From: Glandiceps talaboti
Taxonomy: Eukaryota > Hemichordata > Enteropneusta > Spengelidae
NCBI RefSeq assembly: GCF_964340395.1
Contig: NC_135559.1
Location: forward strand, 18,854,050 to 18,904,149
DNA: 50,100 nucleotides
Direction: 5' to 3'
The notes below the pieces were generated by a model, which did no database searches, was not told the origin of the DNA, and saw only the letters and a program-made list of their open reading frames with translations. The translations under genes were made by a program, and so were the position numbers. This document shows, piece after piece, positions 34,492 through 46,579 of this stretch (positions within the stretch are counted from its first letter, which is position 1; each line of letters opens with the position of its first letter).

Positions 34492-34500
34492 CTTTTAATC
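34492..34500 (-). other. Tandem splice acceptor before the kinase start
   Basis: On the minus strand the exon begins GATTAAAAG|ATGG. The upstream AG (34502-34501) has a pyrimidine tract. A second AG (34493-34492), nine bases downstream, would start the exon exactly at the kinase ATG and remove an in-frame TAA. Confidence 0.5.
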
Positions 34501-36156
34501 CTGTGGTGAAAGAGAATATAAATATAAGAGATAGTACACGGTATTATTAACCTGTCTTACTATACTATTTTACTGTTGTCATTGCAATGGGATAGCTTGA
34601 AGATGCACATGCAGTTTTGGTTTATTCGTATCCTATACATAACTGCTTAGCAGGCTATATCCAAAAACTACATTTTGAAAGTGATGAATTTTTTTGTAAA
34701 AATATCGCTAACTGTGAAACATTTGAACAAATGTTATACTAGCCATATATCTGATCTCAACAAGTCTTCTATGTGTGAAGATATGGACAGGTAAAAACAA
34801 TGGATCCAGGCATGAAGGATTTGATCTAATGCTTTACACAATACAATAAATATCACAAAACACAGTACAGAGAAATAGTACATGCTAAAACATATATCTT
34901 ACCATGAACTAGTTATATGTATGTGCATGGCAACATGACTTTACCTTTCGTTGTGGAGGTCACACTTAGAATGGCTACATAGCTGTTACGAAGTACAGTC
35001 CAACAGTCATAGCTCACACATAACAAATAATGTAGAACTATAGATTGAAAAACATGTACAGACCATTGACCTCTCAGTGAAGGTCATAGCTAGCAGCCAT
35101 ATTTGCCACTTAAAATGGCTACATAGCTGTTATGAAGTACAGTCCAACAGTCATAGCTCACACATAACAAATAACATAGAACTATAGATTGAAAAACATG
35201 TACAGACCATTGACCTCTCAGTGAAGGTCATAGCTAGCAGCCATATTTGCCACTTAAAATGGCTACATAGCTGTTATGAAGTACAGTCCAACAGTCATAG
35301 CTCACACATAACAAATAACATAGAACTATAGATTGAAAAACATGTACAGACCATTGACCTCTCAGTGAAGGTCATAGCTAGCAACCACATTTGCCACTTA
35401 AAATGGCTACATAGCTGTTATGAAGTACAGTCCAACAGTCATAGCTCACACATAACAAATAACATAGAACTATAGATTGAAAAACATGTACAGACCATTG
35501 ACCTCTCAGTGAAGGTCATAGCTAGCAACCACATTTGCCACTTAAAATGGCTACATAGCTGTTATGAAGTACAGTCCAACAGTCATAGCTCACACATAAC
35601 AAATAACATAGAACTATAGATTGAAAAACATGTACAGACCATTGACCTCTCAGTGAAGGTCATAGCTAGCAACCATATTTGCCACTTAAAATGGCTACAT
35701 AGCTGTTATGAAGTACAGTCCAACAGTCATAGCTCACACAATATAGACAAACAACCAAATCAGACCTAAACTACAGTGACAAGCACGACACCAAAATATG
35801 ATATAATTAATATGTATGTAGCAAACAAGCCTGCTAGCGTAAGTATGCTTGAGACAGCAAATGCACATATATCTATCTTGAAACAAAGAAAATGGCAGCG
35901 AATTCAAACAAATATGCTACAAATATTTTAGTAAATGTAAACCCTTGCATTTTAGATTACACTAACATACCAAACTACAGAGTAAGATTGGATCATGTAA
36001 ATTGTGAAATAAGGTTATCGTGTAGTATTACAGTAATATGTAACAAACTGGAGATGACAACATCATTTCAATAAAAAATAAATCTTTTCAATTTTTTAAT
36101 AATACATTTTGAAACCATAGTAGAATTGATCAGAAAAAAGCCTTTGCAATACTCAC
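34501..36156 (-). other. Intron 2 of the kinase gene
   Basis: GTGAGT (36156-36151) to CACCACAG (ending at 34501). It contains the 144-bp satellite. The small plus ORF at 35892-36074 is followed by overlapping AATAAA signals but has no other support. Confidence 0.6.
34971..35740. repeat. 144-bp tandem satellite, 5.3 copies
   Basis: Units start (ATGGCTACATAGCTGTTA) at 34971, 35115, 35259, 35403, 35547 and 35691, a constant 144-base spacing with only a few substitutions between copies. The last unit stops after 'catagctcacac'. The near-identity implies recent expansion or gene conversion. Confidence 0.97.
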
Positions 36157-36204
36157 TTGTAGATGTAGTCTTCGATTCTTTGTACAGCTTTCCTGTTTGT
36201 AATT
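36157..36204 (-). other. Kinase gene, exon 2 (48 bases, upstream ORF or N-terminal extension)
   Basis: On the minus strand TTTTTTTCCAG precedes AATTACAAACAGG, and ACATCTACAA|GTGAGT closes the exon. Its 48 bases are 16 codons without a stop in the frame set by the ATG of exon 1. Depending on the acceptor used at the third exon, it is either part of a short upstream ORF or of the kinase N-terminus. Confidence 0.6.
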
Positions 36205-37430
36205 CTGGAAAAAAAATGATAACACATTATATTTGGTTAATTCGACCATATACCTCCACGATTTGAGGAGTAATTTTTGTTGTCGGGAAAACTGCATTTA
36301 AACATCATGGCATATGACCTTCATGTCTTAACTGTGGTATTTGTTAATTGGCTTGTTAAGTGTAAAAAAAAATCCCTGCAGGGCTCATGAGAAGTGGACA
36401 TATCCCCAACTCAAGGTCTCCCCATACCTTTTACTGAAAAATAAATACGTCAATCCTATGTACATTTTGCAGTTGGTCATTACATGTTGAGACTTCATGT
36501 AAAGCTTGGACTTTATTGCCCCAAAGGTCTGAATAGCCCACAAATTAGCTTAAGTGTCAAATTACCTCACAGCTGCTAGGGGAGACTTATAATAATATAT
36601 GGGGGGGGGGGGAGAGTGGGGTCATCGAGCCAACTAAGTCACCGCTTAGGCTGGAGAAACTGGCCATGTCTCTGAGTATCAGAGTGCAATACAGAGACAA
36701 AACTAATAGTCCCACGTACATGTGACATTGAAATCATTCCTGGTTTAAGTCACCCCACTTCAAATTCTAACTCGAACTACAAATCATGAGTTTCTTGGGA
36801 TATCTGAAAATAGACTAATCTTATAACATATACATTTAGGGAGCCCCCCCCCCCCCCGCCCCGCCGGTACTATTCCTGTAGAAAGATATATAGGCATATG
36901 CGGCTAAATTGATAACTTTTCAGAAATAACATGAGGGGAGGGAGGCACACTGTGTACGTCAAAATAAAGTGTTGGTATAGTGAAAAGCACGAAGGTTTTC
37001 CTGGTGGAGATTAGGTAAATCTTTCACGCAGTATTGGGAGGGCAGTGTGGTGGCGTCCACGATGAAAACAAGTGCGGGGGGGGGGGGGCGCAAATACCCT
37101 TCATCACTAGCGGTGATAAATAACTTCCCCAATAATTATTTTGGTGGGGGACGATTCTATTAAAAGTGTCACTTTTGGTCTGAAACAACATATAACTAAA
37201 GAAAACACAAAGCTGCTTGTTGGCTGCACCTGCATTGCATTATTATGTGCTTAGAATAAAGTACACAAAGTAGTATTTCCATATGTCATTACCGTCAGTC
37301 TTGTGGGTTAAATCTTTAAGTATTATCGGTCGAGGATTGTTTTTTATTCGTGATGTTTTACTAGGTAGCCCACGTCGATTTCATCCTATTGGGAAGGAAT
37401 GCTTGTTTTAAAATATTATCAGTGTTTGTC

Positions 37431-37441
37431 TGCGCATGCGC
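37431..37441. promoter_or_regulatory. NRF1-type palindromic motif
   Basis: TGCGCATGCGC is the full NRF1 consensus, rare in AT-rich sequence. Whether it marks an alternative promoter within the kinase intron is unknown. Confidence 0.3.
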
Positions 37442-38164
37442 CATGAGTTAACTAGTGTGCGTTGTGATCCTTCACAGCAATTTGTGTCTACGGCAGTGAG
37501 GTCTCGCACAATTGTAGGCGAAAAAGATATCGTCACAGTAATCTTGTAATAAGATCTCGGATCAGCGATTGGAAGATTGCCAAACAAAAAACGAGGATGA
37601 TTGTACAATGCGAGGATGATTGACCCATTTGTCACTTTCAAAATGGGTTTCAAGTTAGCAGAATTGCCAAAGTGTCTAGTTTAATAGTAGCTTGACTGTT
37701 GTCACTAGATGAGCGACCATTTGCAGTTTGGTTCGCTTCCATTCTTTCAAGTTCTTTTTTAATTCCAAAGTGTATGATTATACCTTGTCCTCTTGACTTA
37801 AGTGGAGTTGGGTGAAACTTTGTTACAATTTGGATTTGTCTCCCGCCACCCTACACAGGCCGTACACATACTATAGTTTCATATACTTGTCAAAATATTT
37901 GACGCTTTTACATATACGTGTGTAGTTATGGAAGGGATAACAAGTGGCCATGAATAAAAACTAGAAATGTGATGAGGCATTCTTTAGAATGAGACATTCT
38001 TGCATAGGATGGAGTTTCCCTGTCAAATCGAGAAAACAAAAATACCCTGATTCCGAGGCGGCTCACTACAGCATCAGAACTTTGTCTTCTTTCGAAAGCT
38101 TAGCTAGCACACGGGTGAAATTAGCTTCATTGGACACTTCTATATCCTCTCCTTGTAACGACTA

Positions 38165-39017
38165 TTTGGCGGGAATGTATACTCAAGTTTCATCACCATA
38201 TCATATAACCCAACAAAACGTGCCCTCTGTGCCTCTCCTCTACTACATACATAATGTAAGCCGTATTCGCATACAGTTCCTCTGGTTAACCCAACTCTCT
38301 ACAATTTCAGTTCAATGCGATATGACGAGGTTCACTTACATATTGTACAACCGTCATAGTACTTTAAACCTGGTTTTAGTAATCAAAGTCACTCTCACGA
38401 ATTTTACGTGTATTGAGTTTTAACAAATCAAACTCCTTATAACACAAACCCCACAATACAGTCTATATATAAGAGTTACATGCACTTTTTTTATAAATAA
38501 AATTTTTTTAAAGTGTGGCCCATAACTTGTTCACATGTTCCAATATCATGTTTAACTCCTATAAGAACTAACGTGGTTTACTTTCGTTAACTTACACGTG
38601 TTTGATTAATGAGTTATAATACTAGTATAATTGCCCGGAAACAAAATTTTAACATTTAGACTAGTGTATTTTTGAAGTGTAATTCAAAACACGATAAAAA
38701 GAAGTACGGACGTGAAATTGACAAACATTTCAAGTGGTCACGCAAGTTTCACGGATTTTACCGCCTATCTACCGAGACGAGAATTTGGCGGGAATAAAAC
38801 ACATGTTTGTGTGCTTATGGTATGATTAATGGTTTGACATAGGAATTTTCTATCATGGCTAGTCACAGTGGTCCGGCAAAGTGATTGGTGGCTAAATCCA
38901 TCGTTCGGCCAAAGAGAGCTTTGTCTGTTTTCACGTGCTAAGAACACGTTAGGTATAGTGAACTTTATCGGACACATATGTTGTGCTTTCTTCATAACTA
39001 AGAACATTTGGCGGGAA
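38165..39017 (+). promoter_or_regulatory. Three exact E2F-type motifs
   Basis: TTTGGCGGGAA occurs at 38165-38175, 38784-38794 and 39007-39017, all in the same orientation. The flanks share pieces (CACATG, GTTTCATCA), so they may be remnants of one dispersed repeat carrying the motif. Confidence 0.4.
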
Positions 39018-39674
39018 ATGGGCACATGTATTCATGGGTTTCATCATAACATAGAAACAAGCAAGATTTCATGTTACCTTATAGATGAAATATTCATACA
39101 AGTAAACTTAATAATTCCAGGAGGGAGGGAGGATTTTTTTTAGTGAAATTTGGTATTAAAATCTTGGTCTTTATATATATGTATAAAGTTCTCTTTCATC
39201 ATAAATATACCGATGTGCCCAGTTCAGAATTCTTGACAAGTGTTGATATGTGAAAATGGCAATACAATAACAAACATAAGTGGAAATTAACGATTATTTA
39301 ATTATTAAATGAAAAATAGATCTAGATAGGAATCGATCAGCTGTGTTGCTCGGAAAAGTACTGCCACTTAAAACAATGTTAAAACTATATGTATCAACGT
39401 TGTTACTGAATGTACTTGTTTCTTGTGATAAATTATAAATGAAAATAGGTGTCGTTGATTTCGAAGGTCTTTTCCTTGACCGCAATAATATGATCAAAGC
39501 TCAACATTTACCTTTCTTATGTGAATAACTGTTTGAAGAATACAATGAACGGTCTCAACTAAATATTTTTGTCTCCCTGTTTCAATACCGTATATCAAAT
39601 CGTAAGATGATGTCATGGCCACAAAGTTAAAGACAAAACACATCCATAAATAACAGAAAATTACAAAAACTTAC

Positions 39675-39800
39675 CAATTGGATCGATTTCATAAGATTAA
39701 ATATTCACTTCCAGCCTTTGCGAGTTGCTCTGATCAGAAGTCGTCCCCTTCGCTCTGTATCAGAATTTCCTTGCCGCGTTTTCTTCGCGCATGCTCGTGA
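39675..39800 (-). other. Kinase gene, first exon with upstream ATG (left end exact, right end approximate)
   Basis: On the minus strand the donor CCAATTG|GTAAGT ends the exon at 39675. ATG at 39692 opens MKSIQL, which continues through exon 2. The exon body is CpG-rich. The transcription start is only guessed from the promoter motifs. The join to exon 2 is inferred from splice signals and frame. Confidence 0.45.
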
Positions 39801-39805
39801 CGTCG
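39786..39805. promoter_or_regulatory. Likely kinase promoter: NRF1-like and CRE-like sites
   Basis: CGCGCATGC (39786-39794) and TGACGTCG (39798-39805) lie in a local CpG-rich patch next to the inferred first exon. To the right, on the plus strand, ATGAGATTCATGAGATTC... runs to a possible donor TTG|GTGAGA, so a divergent transcript is conceivable. Confidence 0.4.
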
Positions 39806-40791
39806 GACAAACTCCCTTCCAGTGATTAATGAGATTCATGAGATTCAATGTCAAGAGGTTGGTGAGAAATGACAAAGCACAGAAACGGCCGAGAAGCTGG
39901 TAACTTAAATCACACGATATATTCTCCCTTCCAGATCGCTAAGGACATATTCAGGACACAAGTCTGTGAATTTCAGATTCCCACGTTACATATATTGTCC
40001 GTGTTAGCACTTTGTAAAGTTTATAGCTACTTTTCGAGTCAAAGTCCAGTATTCGTGTGGTCAACATAATCGACAGTTAGTTACGCTTGTATGCAGGGAT
40101 GCAGATAATTTTAAAAGTAGCATGTGAAATTGGAAAAGTGGATGGTACTAATAATACCTATGAGGGAGACTGCCCAAACAGGATTTCTAATCACAAATTG
40201 CTGAATATGTAGCCGGCAAGAAATTACTGAGTAGCTGGTAGTTTTTGACCAACCCTCATCTACATTCCTGGCATGTGCCCCTAAATAGTTGGGTACGAAC
40301 TCAAGCCATTCTTCAGTGTCACGAAAATTAACGAAATGGATTTCAGAAAAAGAATCATCTAGATATGTGTAACATAAAACGTGGTACTTTTCGCGCGAAA
40401 TCTATGACCGATCCCATCGCGAGCATTCGGCTTGAGAATGTAAATACTGGCCCGTTTATGAAGAAGTTATGTCACTAGCATTATTTTGGACCAATTACCT
40501 CAACTCAAAAGGGTGACTTGAGAATATGAGAACTTTGAAATGCAATATGTAGATAGAGCTAAGTAACTGGGTCTATTTATTTTATTAGTGTCACTCGCCA
40601 ATAACCGGTTTAATAAATCTATAAATAGTAGATAACATAACAGATAGGAAACTCTCTCTCTCTATATAACTCCATTTACCCATTCATATCGTTTAACACT
40701 ATCTGCTTAGGCTTCCCCAAAAATATGTCATACAATATTGTACTAGGTAGTAATTCGGAGCAAAAAACATTCAATTATAATAGTGTTATTT

Positions 40792-40795
<4 letters not shown>

Positions 40796-40882
<87 letters not shown>
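40796..40882. repeat. TTGA tetranucleotide microsatellite
   Basis: About 21 TTGA units, nearly perfect. Confidence 0.97.
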
Positions 40883-41706
40883 TATTGATTTATCTATTTT
40901 TTTCTTTATTTAGTTATCTATTACTATTATTATCACTACCACGAATTTCAAGGATTCGGAAGATAGATTCTCCGACCGAAACATGTGGGCCAGTTAATAC
41001 CACAGCTAGGCAAATAATGATTGTGTGTCATTTCATGCAACCCCGTGTATTTGTTTTGACAAATGCGTATGTATTACAATGAAGAGGTGTACAACCTCCC
41101 TCCAACCGCCATAACGTACTCTCAAACGTCGCCAATTGATTACTCGTAAATTAACTTCTCATTGAATTCAAATCTTCGATCAAAATCAAATGTCAAATAA
41201 AAGCTTTAAAACTGGTTTGCTAGCTATATTATACCTATGGTAGTGTACTGTATGGTGAACGAAGCTTGCATATCAACCTTATGTTCATTCTAAAACATTC
41301 TTGTCTGACAAGAGTATATAGTATACACTTTTCCCTGTCTTCCACAAACGTCAAATTTCGTGGACGCAACATGTATCATCTTCACGCCTACGGATTCTTT
41401 GGGTTTTTTAACCAAGCGGGTGCATTCGTCTGATTCACGCCATAGTTTTGTAAAAGTTCCGTTCCTGAATGAATCCGATACTTAGCAACGACTAATAGTC
41501 GATTTTTTCCATGGATTTTCATCTGTTTGATTTCACAATTAGATAACGAAGTGTGGTGATTAAGCCAGGCTCCGTGATTTTTGTCAATTCCCAGAAAATT
41601 ACCCTCGTGGTCGTAATTGCCATCAAAACTGCAAAGGAAGAAACAAAAACAATTATTTTTGCTATCATTACGATCGTTATCTTATTACATTATTCAATTA
41701 TAGTAT

Positions 41707-41708
41707 TG

Positions 41709-41755
<47 letters not shown>

Positions 41756-41757
41756 TG
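41707..41757. repeat. TTTA tetranucleotide microsatellite
   Basis: About 12 TTTA units. Confidence 0.97.
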
Positions 41758-42089
41758 TATTCATTTTGTTCCTTTATTCAGCTATTTATTACTATTATTA
41801 TCATTGACATTTCTTAATACAATACATACATATAAATAAAACAATCGTAAATAAGAAAATATAAAATATTTTTATGGTCACAGAGGAAATAAAAATCCTC
41901 TCTGACACCAAACATTCAAAATCTACTATTTTAATTAATTAAATCATATCCGTAGATATTGCTGATGATATTAACACGCAAGTTTCCAAATAATGTAGTA
42001 ACCATTTCTGACAATCAGTGACGAGAAATATGTCATTACACATCGTGTATATTCTATTATTATAATTATAAAAAGACTAATTTCTTTCA

Positions 42090-42503
42090 TCAATATACCA
42101 ACCTTATGGGCATACTTTTTGATGTATACATGATTGAAGCTTTCTGCTGTTTTTCATATATCGCTTCTCTTCTATCAGCTTCTGCCGAATTTATCTCGAA
42201 ACCAAAATATTCACAAATTATTTGAAATTTTCTAATGTGATGAATCGCGAAAGCCCCATATTCTTTAGCTTTGTCAATAAACATTCTTCTCATTGATAAG
42301 GATGATGCTCTTTGATCATAATTTTGGTCAAGGTAAGTTGTCGCCCTTTCTAGGATATCGTCTTGCTTGAAGGGGTAGTCTTCGGCAGAGAGATACAGTG
42401 AATGTCTGAATAAGATCTCCGGAAGATTGCAAGAAACACCATAGGAATTTTTCCCGTAAGTGCAGTATTTAAGACCGTGTTCTCTAGCTATGGCAGCGAA
42501 GCA
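42090..42503 (-). CDS. Orphan two-exon gene, exon 2 (residues 97-233)
   Basis: The acceptor (pyrimidine-rich, GTCACCACAG; AG at 42505-42504) joins exon 1 in phase 0 across a 154-base intron. The frame runs 138 codons to a stop at 42092-42090. It encodes CFAAIAREHGLKYCTYGKNS, YGVSCNLPEILFRHS, then an aspartate/tyrosine-rich segment and a helical end with AKEYGAFAIHHIRKFQIICE. It has four Cys in all, with CNLP and ICEYFGF local motifs. No signal peptide or transmembrane span is evident. No family is recognised. Confidence 0.65.
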   Translation of the reverse strand, partial: CFAAIAREHGLKYCTYGKNSYGVSCNLPEILFRHSLYLSAEDYPFKQDDILERATTYLDQNYDQRASSLSMRRMFIDKAKEYGAFAIHHIRKFQIICEYFGFEINSAEADRREAIYEKQQKASIMYTSKSMPIRLVY

Positions 42504-42657
42504 CTGTGGTGACGAATAGGAAAAACACAGCTTTTAGTTTCTGAAAAAAAGTGAATGTCATATTCAAATAGAAAGGTGACCATTACAGTCAGTAATCTCA
42601 AACGTCATGTTGCATGCCTTTGATTACATGGAAAATAGTGAAATAATAGGAACTCAC

Positions 42658-42945
42658 CTTGTAAAAACGGGTCCTACTCTCAATCAAGGTCAACGCGCTA
42701 GGTTCACCATCAGAATACAAATGTGACCACCGTCTATAATTTTCATATATCTCTGTAACTGCAGTGAAGTTGGAATCGCTGACTACAATGTATCTGTCAT
42801 AAAACTCTTTGAGGTATGGCATATACGACGCAGTTTGTTTTTGTTTACAATTAGTTCCAGCTAGCCTCAGTTTTCGCGACATCATTGAGTTTGACTTCGA
42901 CGTACATATAATATGAGTCTGGCGGGAATAACTCCCATTCACCAT
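42658..42945 (-). CDS. Orphan two-exon gene, exon 1 (residues 1-96)
   Basis: ATG at 42945 is the first Met after an in-frame TGA about 30 bases upstream; Met21/22 are alternatives. The donor TACAAG|GTGAGT (42658/42657) leaves phase 0. The first 40 residues are basic and Ser/Thr-rich. The next part (YLKEFYDRYIVVS, AVTEIYENYRRWSHLYSDGE) shows the spacing of a small helical domain, somewhat like winged-helix modules at the ends of primases or transposon proteins; that likeness is only an impression. The product totals 233 residues. It may be a domesticated or lineage-specific gene. Confidence 0.6.
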
Positions 42946-42949
42946 GTAT

Positions 42950-42959
42950 GCACATGCGC
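42950..42959. promoter_or_regulatory. NRF1-like motif just upstream of the orphan gene
   Basis: GCACATGCGC lies five bases upstream of the orphan gene's ATG. It is a near match to the NRF1 consensus, placed where a 5' UTR or start region would be. Confidence 0.25.
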
Positions 42960-43512
42960 TCTGCGATAATAATCAATGTGACACTGGTGATCAGGTCAAG
43001 ACACAAGCATTCCGTTCGCCTTTGGTTCAGGTTGAAATAGACCTCTAGAAGACCAATCCCAGATAACCAATAGCAAACAATTCTTGTGTTGCAAGTTCAT
43101 GTGGATTTTCACAAAATAATCCGATATCCTCTAATTGCTTAAGCTTACATATATCTCACTTTAATAGTAAGCTACTTATTCAAGTTATAGTGTGATGTCA
43201 TCATATCGGTCATTTAAACCATTTCCCCTTTGTCAAACAAATCCACACGAATGTATTGTTTAGTAAAATGTAGGTTGTTTTTTAATTTCCAGTCTTGGAT
43301 ATCGATAACGCCCTAATAATGATACAAAGACTACAATTCTAAAGGATTACAAGGAAAGTATGTTTACCCCGTTTTTGCTGCTGTTTACTAAAATTGTATT
43401 GGTTTATCGATTAACATGTACATATTTGTAATTACTTATAGTGTGTTTGTTTTTGTTGTATTATTATTTTGGTTATCAATTATGTATTTTACACATGTAG
43501 TTTTGTACCAAG
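42960..43512. other. Non-coding stretch, no gene seen
   Basis: AT-rich, no supported exon or repeat. Confidence 0.4.
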
Positions 43513-44132
43513 TAAACGACACTGTACTGTACTGTACTGTACTGTACTGTACTGTATTAACTGCACTATACTAAACTGTACTATACTATGCTATACTGTA
43601 CTATACTGTACTGTACTGTACTATACTATACTATACTATACTGTACCATACTATACTGTACTATACTATACTGTATTGTATTGTACTGTACTGTACTGTA
43701 CTGTACTGTACTGTACTGTACTGTACTATACTATACTATACTATACTATACTATACTACACTACACTACACTACACTGTACTGTACTGTACTATACTATA
43801 CTATACTATACTATACTATACTATACTATACTATACTATACTATACTATACTACACTACACTACACTACACTATACTGTACTGTACTATACTATACTGTA
43901 CTGTACTGTACTGTACTGTACTGTACTATAATGTACGGTACTATACTGTACTATACTGTACTATACTGTGCTGTACTATACTATACTATACTATACTGTA
44001 GTATACTGTACTATACTGTACTGTACTGTACTGTACTGTACTGTATTGTATTGTACTGCACTATACTGCACTATACTGTACTGTACTGTACTATACTATA
44101 CTGTATTGTACTGTACTGTACTGTACTGTACA
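43513..44132. repeat. 620-bp pentanucleotide array (ACTGT / ACTAT / ACTAC)
   Basis: Five-base units run without a break, in blocks of ACTGT, ACTAT and ACTAC. Because five is not a multiple of three and no unit makes a stop in the phase used, long Tyr/Leu/Cys ORFs appear; they are artefacts. Confidence 0.97.
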
Positions 44133-45860
44133 ATTCTGAATTGATTTAAACATCAGGCCGACTGCTGACATCCCATTACGGTAAGAGAGGGTGCAGAACG
44201 ACTTCGTGTACTATAACCAAAAAGAAACATGATTTGAGTAGAGAAATACATTTAGTCCTAATGCTTTAATTTTATTTTAATTTTATTTTGTTTTCATAAC
44301 CATAAACCCTGGTGATGTGCTTTCGAGATTATTCATTCTTCGTGTTGAATACTCGCAGATAAACATAGTACTAGTTTACATAAGCAGACAACATGTTCAT
44401 ATTAGTTTGTACAGGGAATGTGGCATGCTTCTAGTTGTGAATTTGTTGGCATAATTCACGTAGAAATGTTGTGTATTTATCTTGAGAAACGTATGGATAA
44501 CCATGACAGTTTTTAAACAAGGTATATTATGTATACAGATAATGAGGAAGATTCACTGGTCTTTTGATCAAAGAATTATAACAAGCTATCAATTGTTGTC
44601 AATAAATACGTGCAATTTACTCAGAAAATGCTTATTAGAATTAGTCAGAACTTTATTTGCAAATAAGTAGGAAATAGAGTACAGTAGCTTACATGACAGG
44701 AAATATATCAATACATATCTTATTTTCCTATTTACGATACATTCGTGATAACTGTGACAGTGACTACATGTTGGTATCATGATCATTCATTGTGATAATA
44801 AACAGTCTATCATCAGTTTATGGAAGTTAAATCAATAATCTAAGTGTCATAATTCAAACGTTTACGTATTTGAAGACTTCACATTTACCGTGTTAAAAAG
44901 ACTTGCAGAGCATATTGTTGCTGAATTGATGGGTTATCATGTTTTATGTACTAAGATATAAGGTCACTTCATTGAGTTTATTGAATCTTGCTTAGAATAT
45001 AAAACATAAACGATATGCATACTTGGTAACGTCACTGACTACGTTGGGTACTTCCTATATATTTTCAAACTCATGATCTGAAATTGGGGCACTAGAAAAT
45101 CTACTTTCTTATGCTGAGGGCTTTGGCAAGGGATCTCCTCGACGTGTGAATACGACATGGAACTTCCTTGTAAAAATCTCTTTTGTAACAGTTGAAGTAT
45201 TTGCTTCTCTATCTCAGTCACATTTCCTAGCTCCGGATACAGATAGGGATGGACTTCTTAGGTTTGAATAACCAACGAACTCTGAAATGTTTAAATATAA
45301 ATTTTGAAAAACTTACCACAATTTTCTGTTGACTGTGGCAATTTGTTTTCAATAATAGCAATAAACTTATGTAAACAGTCAATGCTATTTTATTAGACGA
45401 TGGTACCTTCGCACCATTTAATATTTTTTCGTAAATTGCAGAGTGGATACGGGGTATTTCCATACTTAATAATCGACCCCGAGAATATTCAGCACATGTA
45501 ACACTAAACGCGATTCAGTTCAGTTATAATTATAAAACGTGAACTCCAATACATTTTTTTTCGCAATTCGTGAATTGTGTGTTTTCATCGTATATGTAAA
45601 ATTTGAAAAATTATCTGCGTAATTTTCATTTATTAACTGTTATTTTTTTCCCGTAAAAGTGTATGGGGGACCCCTTGCAAATCCTCACTGTAAAACGTTG
45701 AAATAGTGTCCGTAAAACTGTAATTGAGTGATCGACCCACTGTGTATTCAACTGTTCACTGTCATCCGTGTAATAACATATATTTATACAAATAATATGC
45801 TTTTGCTGTTAAAACATCATACTTAACATCGACAATGATCTCAAAACCTTTCATATAAAA
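44133..45860. other. Non-coding stretch with weak minus-strand exon-like pieces
   Basis: The minus-strand segments 45317-45463 (ends GTG|GTAAGT) and 45039-45230 look exon-like, but their connecting acceptor is poor. The stronger acceptor nearby leads to a stop after seven codons. Confidence 0.35.

Positions 45861-46579
<719 letters not shown>

Larger units (their letters stand above)
36205..39674 (-). other. Intron 1 of the kinase gene
   Basis: It holds G/C runs at 36601, 36844 and 37076, an NRF1-type TGCGCATGCGC at 37431-37441, and three exact TTTGGCGGGAA motifs. ORFs at 37408-37653 (minus) and 37989-38423 (plus) have no splice or family support. Confidence 0.5.
39806..42089. other. Intergenic stretch with two tetranucleotide arrays
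   Basis: No supported gene. It contains the TTGA array (40796-40882) and the TTTA array (41707-41757). The TTTA array, read on the minus strand, supplies repeated AATAAA downstream of the orphan gene at 42090. Confidence 0.45.

Noticed and set aside
34971-35740. 144-bp tandem array as a repeat-containing coding region, since 144 is a multiple of three
   Set aside because: Every frame of the unit has stops on both strands.
37989-38423. 144-codon plus-strand ORF
   Set aside because: No initiating context, splice signal or protein-like domain; it lies in the kinase gene intron and contains an E2F-like repeat word.
40796-41757. TTGA and TTTA arrays as a CRISPR-like or regulatory array
   Set aside because: The units are four bases long without spacers; they are plain microsatellites.
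43469-44149. 226-codon ORF rich in Leu, Tyr, Cys and Thr
   Set aside because: It is produced entirely by the pentanucleotide array, with no codon bias or splice context.
45039-45463. Minus-strand pieces 45317-45463 and 45039-45230 as two exons of one gene with 46580-46762
   Set aside because: All would be phase 0, but the acceptor for the last piece is weak, the stronger acceptor about 51 bases earlier leads to a stop after seven codons, and no acceptor for the middle piece is convincing.
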